Assembly: GCA_015521095.1 (NCBI GenBank)
Contig: WAOU01000025.1
Location: 1 to 13,816, forward strand
DNA length: 13,816 bases
DNA from: Desulfurococcales archaeon
GTDB taxonomy: Archaea > Thermoproteota > Thermoprotei_A > Sulfolobales > Acidilobaceae
Reading direction: 5' to 3'
Made by a program: the position numbers and the translations under genes. Positions 13,773 through 13,816 of this stretch are shown here, piece by piece; position 1 is the first letter of the stretch; each line of letters starts with the position of its first letter. The notes under the pieces are model-generated. The model was not told the origin of the DNA. It did no database searches and saw only the letters and a list, made by a program, of their open reading frames with translations.

Positions 13773-13816
13773 AGCGAGAACAGTCTTCCCCATTTTCTAT
13801 GCAGGTTATAAGATCC

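Noticed and set aside
13747..13816. Possible C-terminus of a converging minus-strand gene at the right edge
   Set aside because: Two minus-strand frames stay open to the edge (ending at 13760 and 13747), giving only 18 and 22 residues. Neither has a recognisable motif, so a choice cannot be supported.
1..13816. CRISPR arrays, tRNA, rRNA, insertion sequences, integrase or attachment sites
   Set aside because: I saw no regularly spaced direct repeats, no tRNA B-box-like GGTTCGAATCC, no rRNA-like conserved blocks, no transposase motifs and no long terminal repeats. This was a reading by eye, so short divergent elements could be missed.

Overview
The window looks like chromosomal DNA of a hyperthermophilic crenarchaeon (Thermoproteota, most like the Desulfurococcales or their relatives). 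The evidence is indirect but consistent. Genes are tightly packed with overlapping or abutting ends. Arg codons are mostly AGA/AGG and Ile is often ATA. Start sites carry GGTG/GGTGAT or GGAGG Shine-Dalgarno sequences 5-10 nt upstream, and 8 of the 14 genes start at GTG or TTG. AT-rich TATA-like boxes often lie about 40 nt upstream of starts. The gene content (siroheme-dependent haem synthesis, DUF123 nuclease-like protein, archaeal S2P protease) also fits. I cannot name the genus. No rRNA, tRNA, CRISPR or insertion sequence was seen.

Layout. Positions 1-2900 (minus strand) hold a haem-biosynthesis operon in the order ahbD, fused ahbA-ahbB, ahbC; ahbC runs off the left edge. Together these would convert sirohaem to haem b. 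Positions 2901-3078 hold its promoter region and a 20-bp palindrome. Positions 3079-4554 (minus) encode a multi-pass polysaccharide/lipid-linked glycan flippase. Positions 4712-6346 (minus) encode a bifunctional NAD(P)HX repair enzyme, divergent across 54 bp from a nicotinamidase-type cysteine hydrolase (6401-7000, plus); both act in pyridine-nucleotide maintenance. Positions 7166-8003 hold two unrecognised genes that converge and overlap. Across a divergent promoter lies a DUF123/GIY-YIG-like protein (8129-8605), which abuts a convergent PHP phosphoesterase (8606-9292, minus). Positions 9426-11374 (plus) hold a PfkB-family sugar kinase followed 2 nt later by a site-2-type membrane metalloprotease with a PDZ domain. 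Then come an anchored, exported protein with six glycosylation sequons (11456-12232) and NADP-dependent isocitrate dehydrogenase (12437-13729).

Taken together the genes are mostly housekeeping: haem for respiratory cytochromes, an oxidative TCA enzyme, nicotinamide coenzyme upkeep and envelope biogenesis. The window is not an obvious mobile or defence island. The points most worth a second look are the AhbA-AhbB fusion, the palindrome upstream of the haem operon, paired 12-bp palindromic repeats bracketing a divergent promoter, the unrecognised convergent gene pair, and the altered C-terminal metal-ligand motif of the S2P protease.
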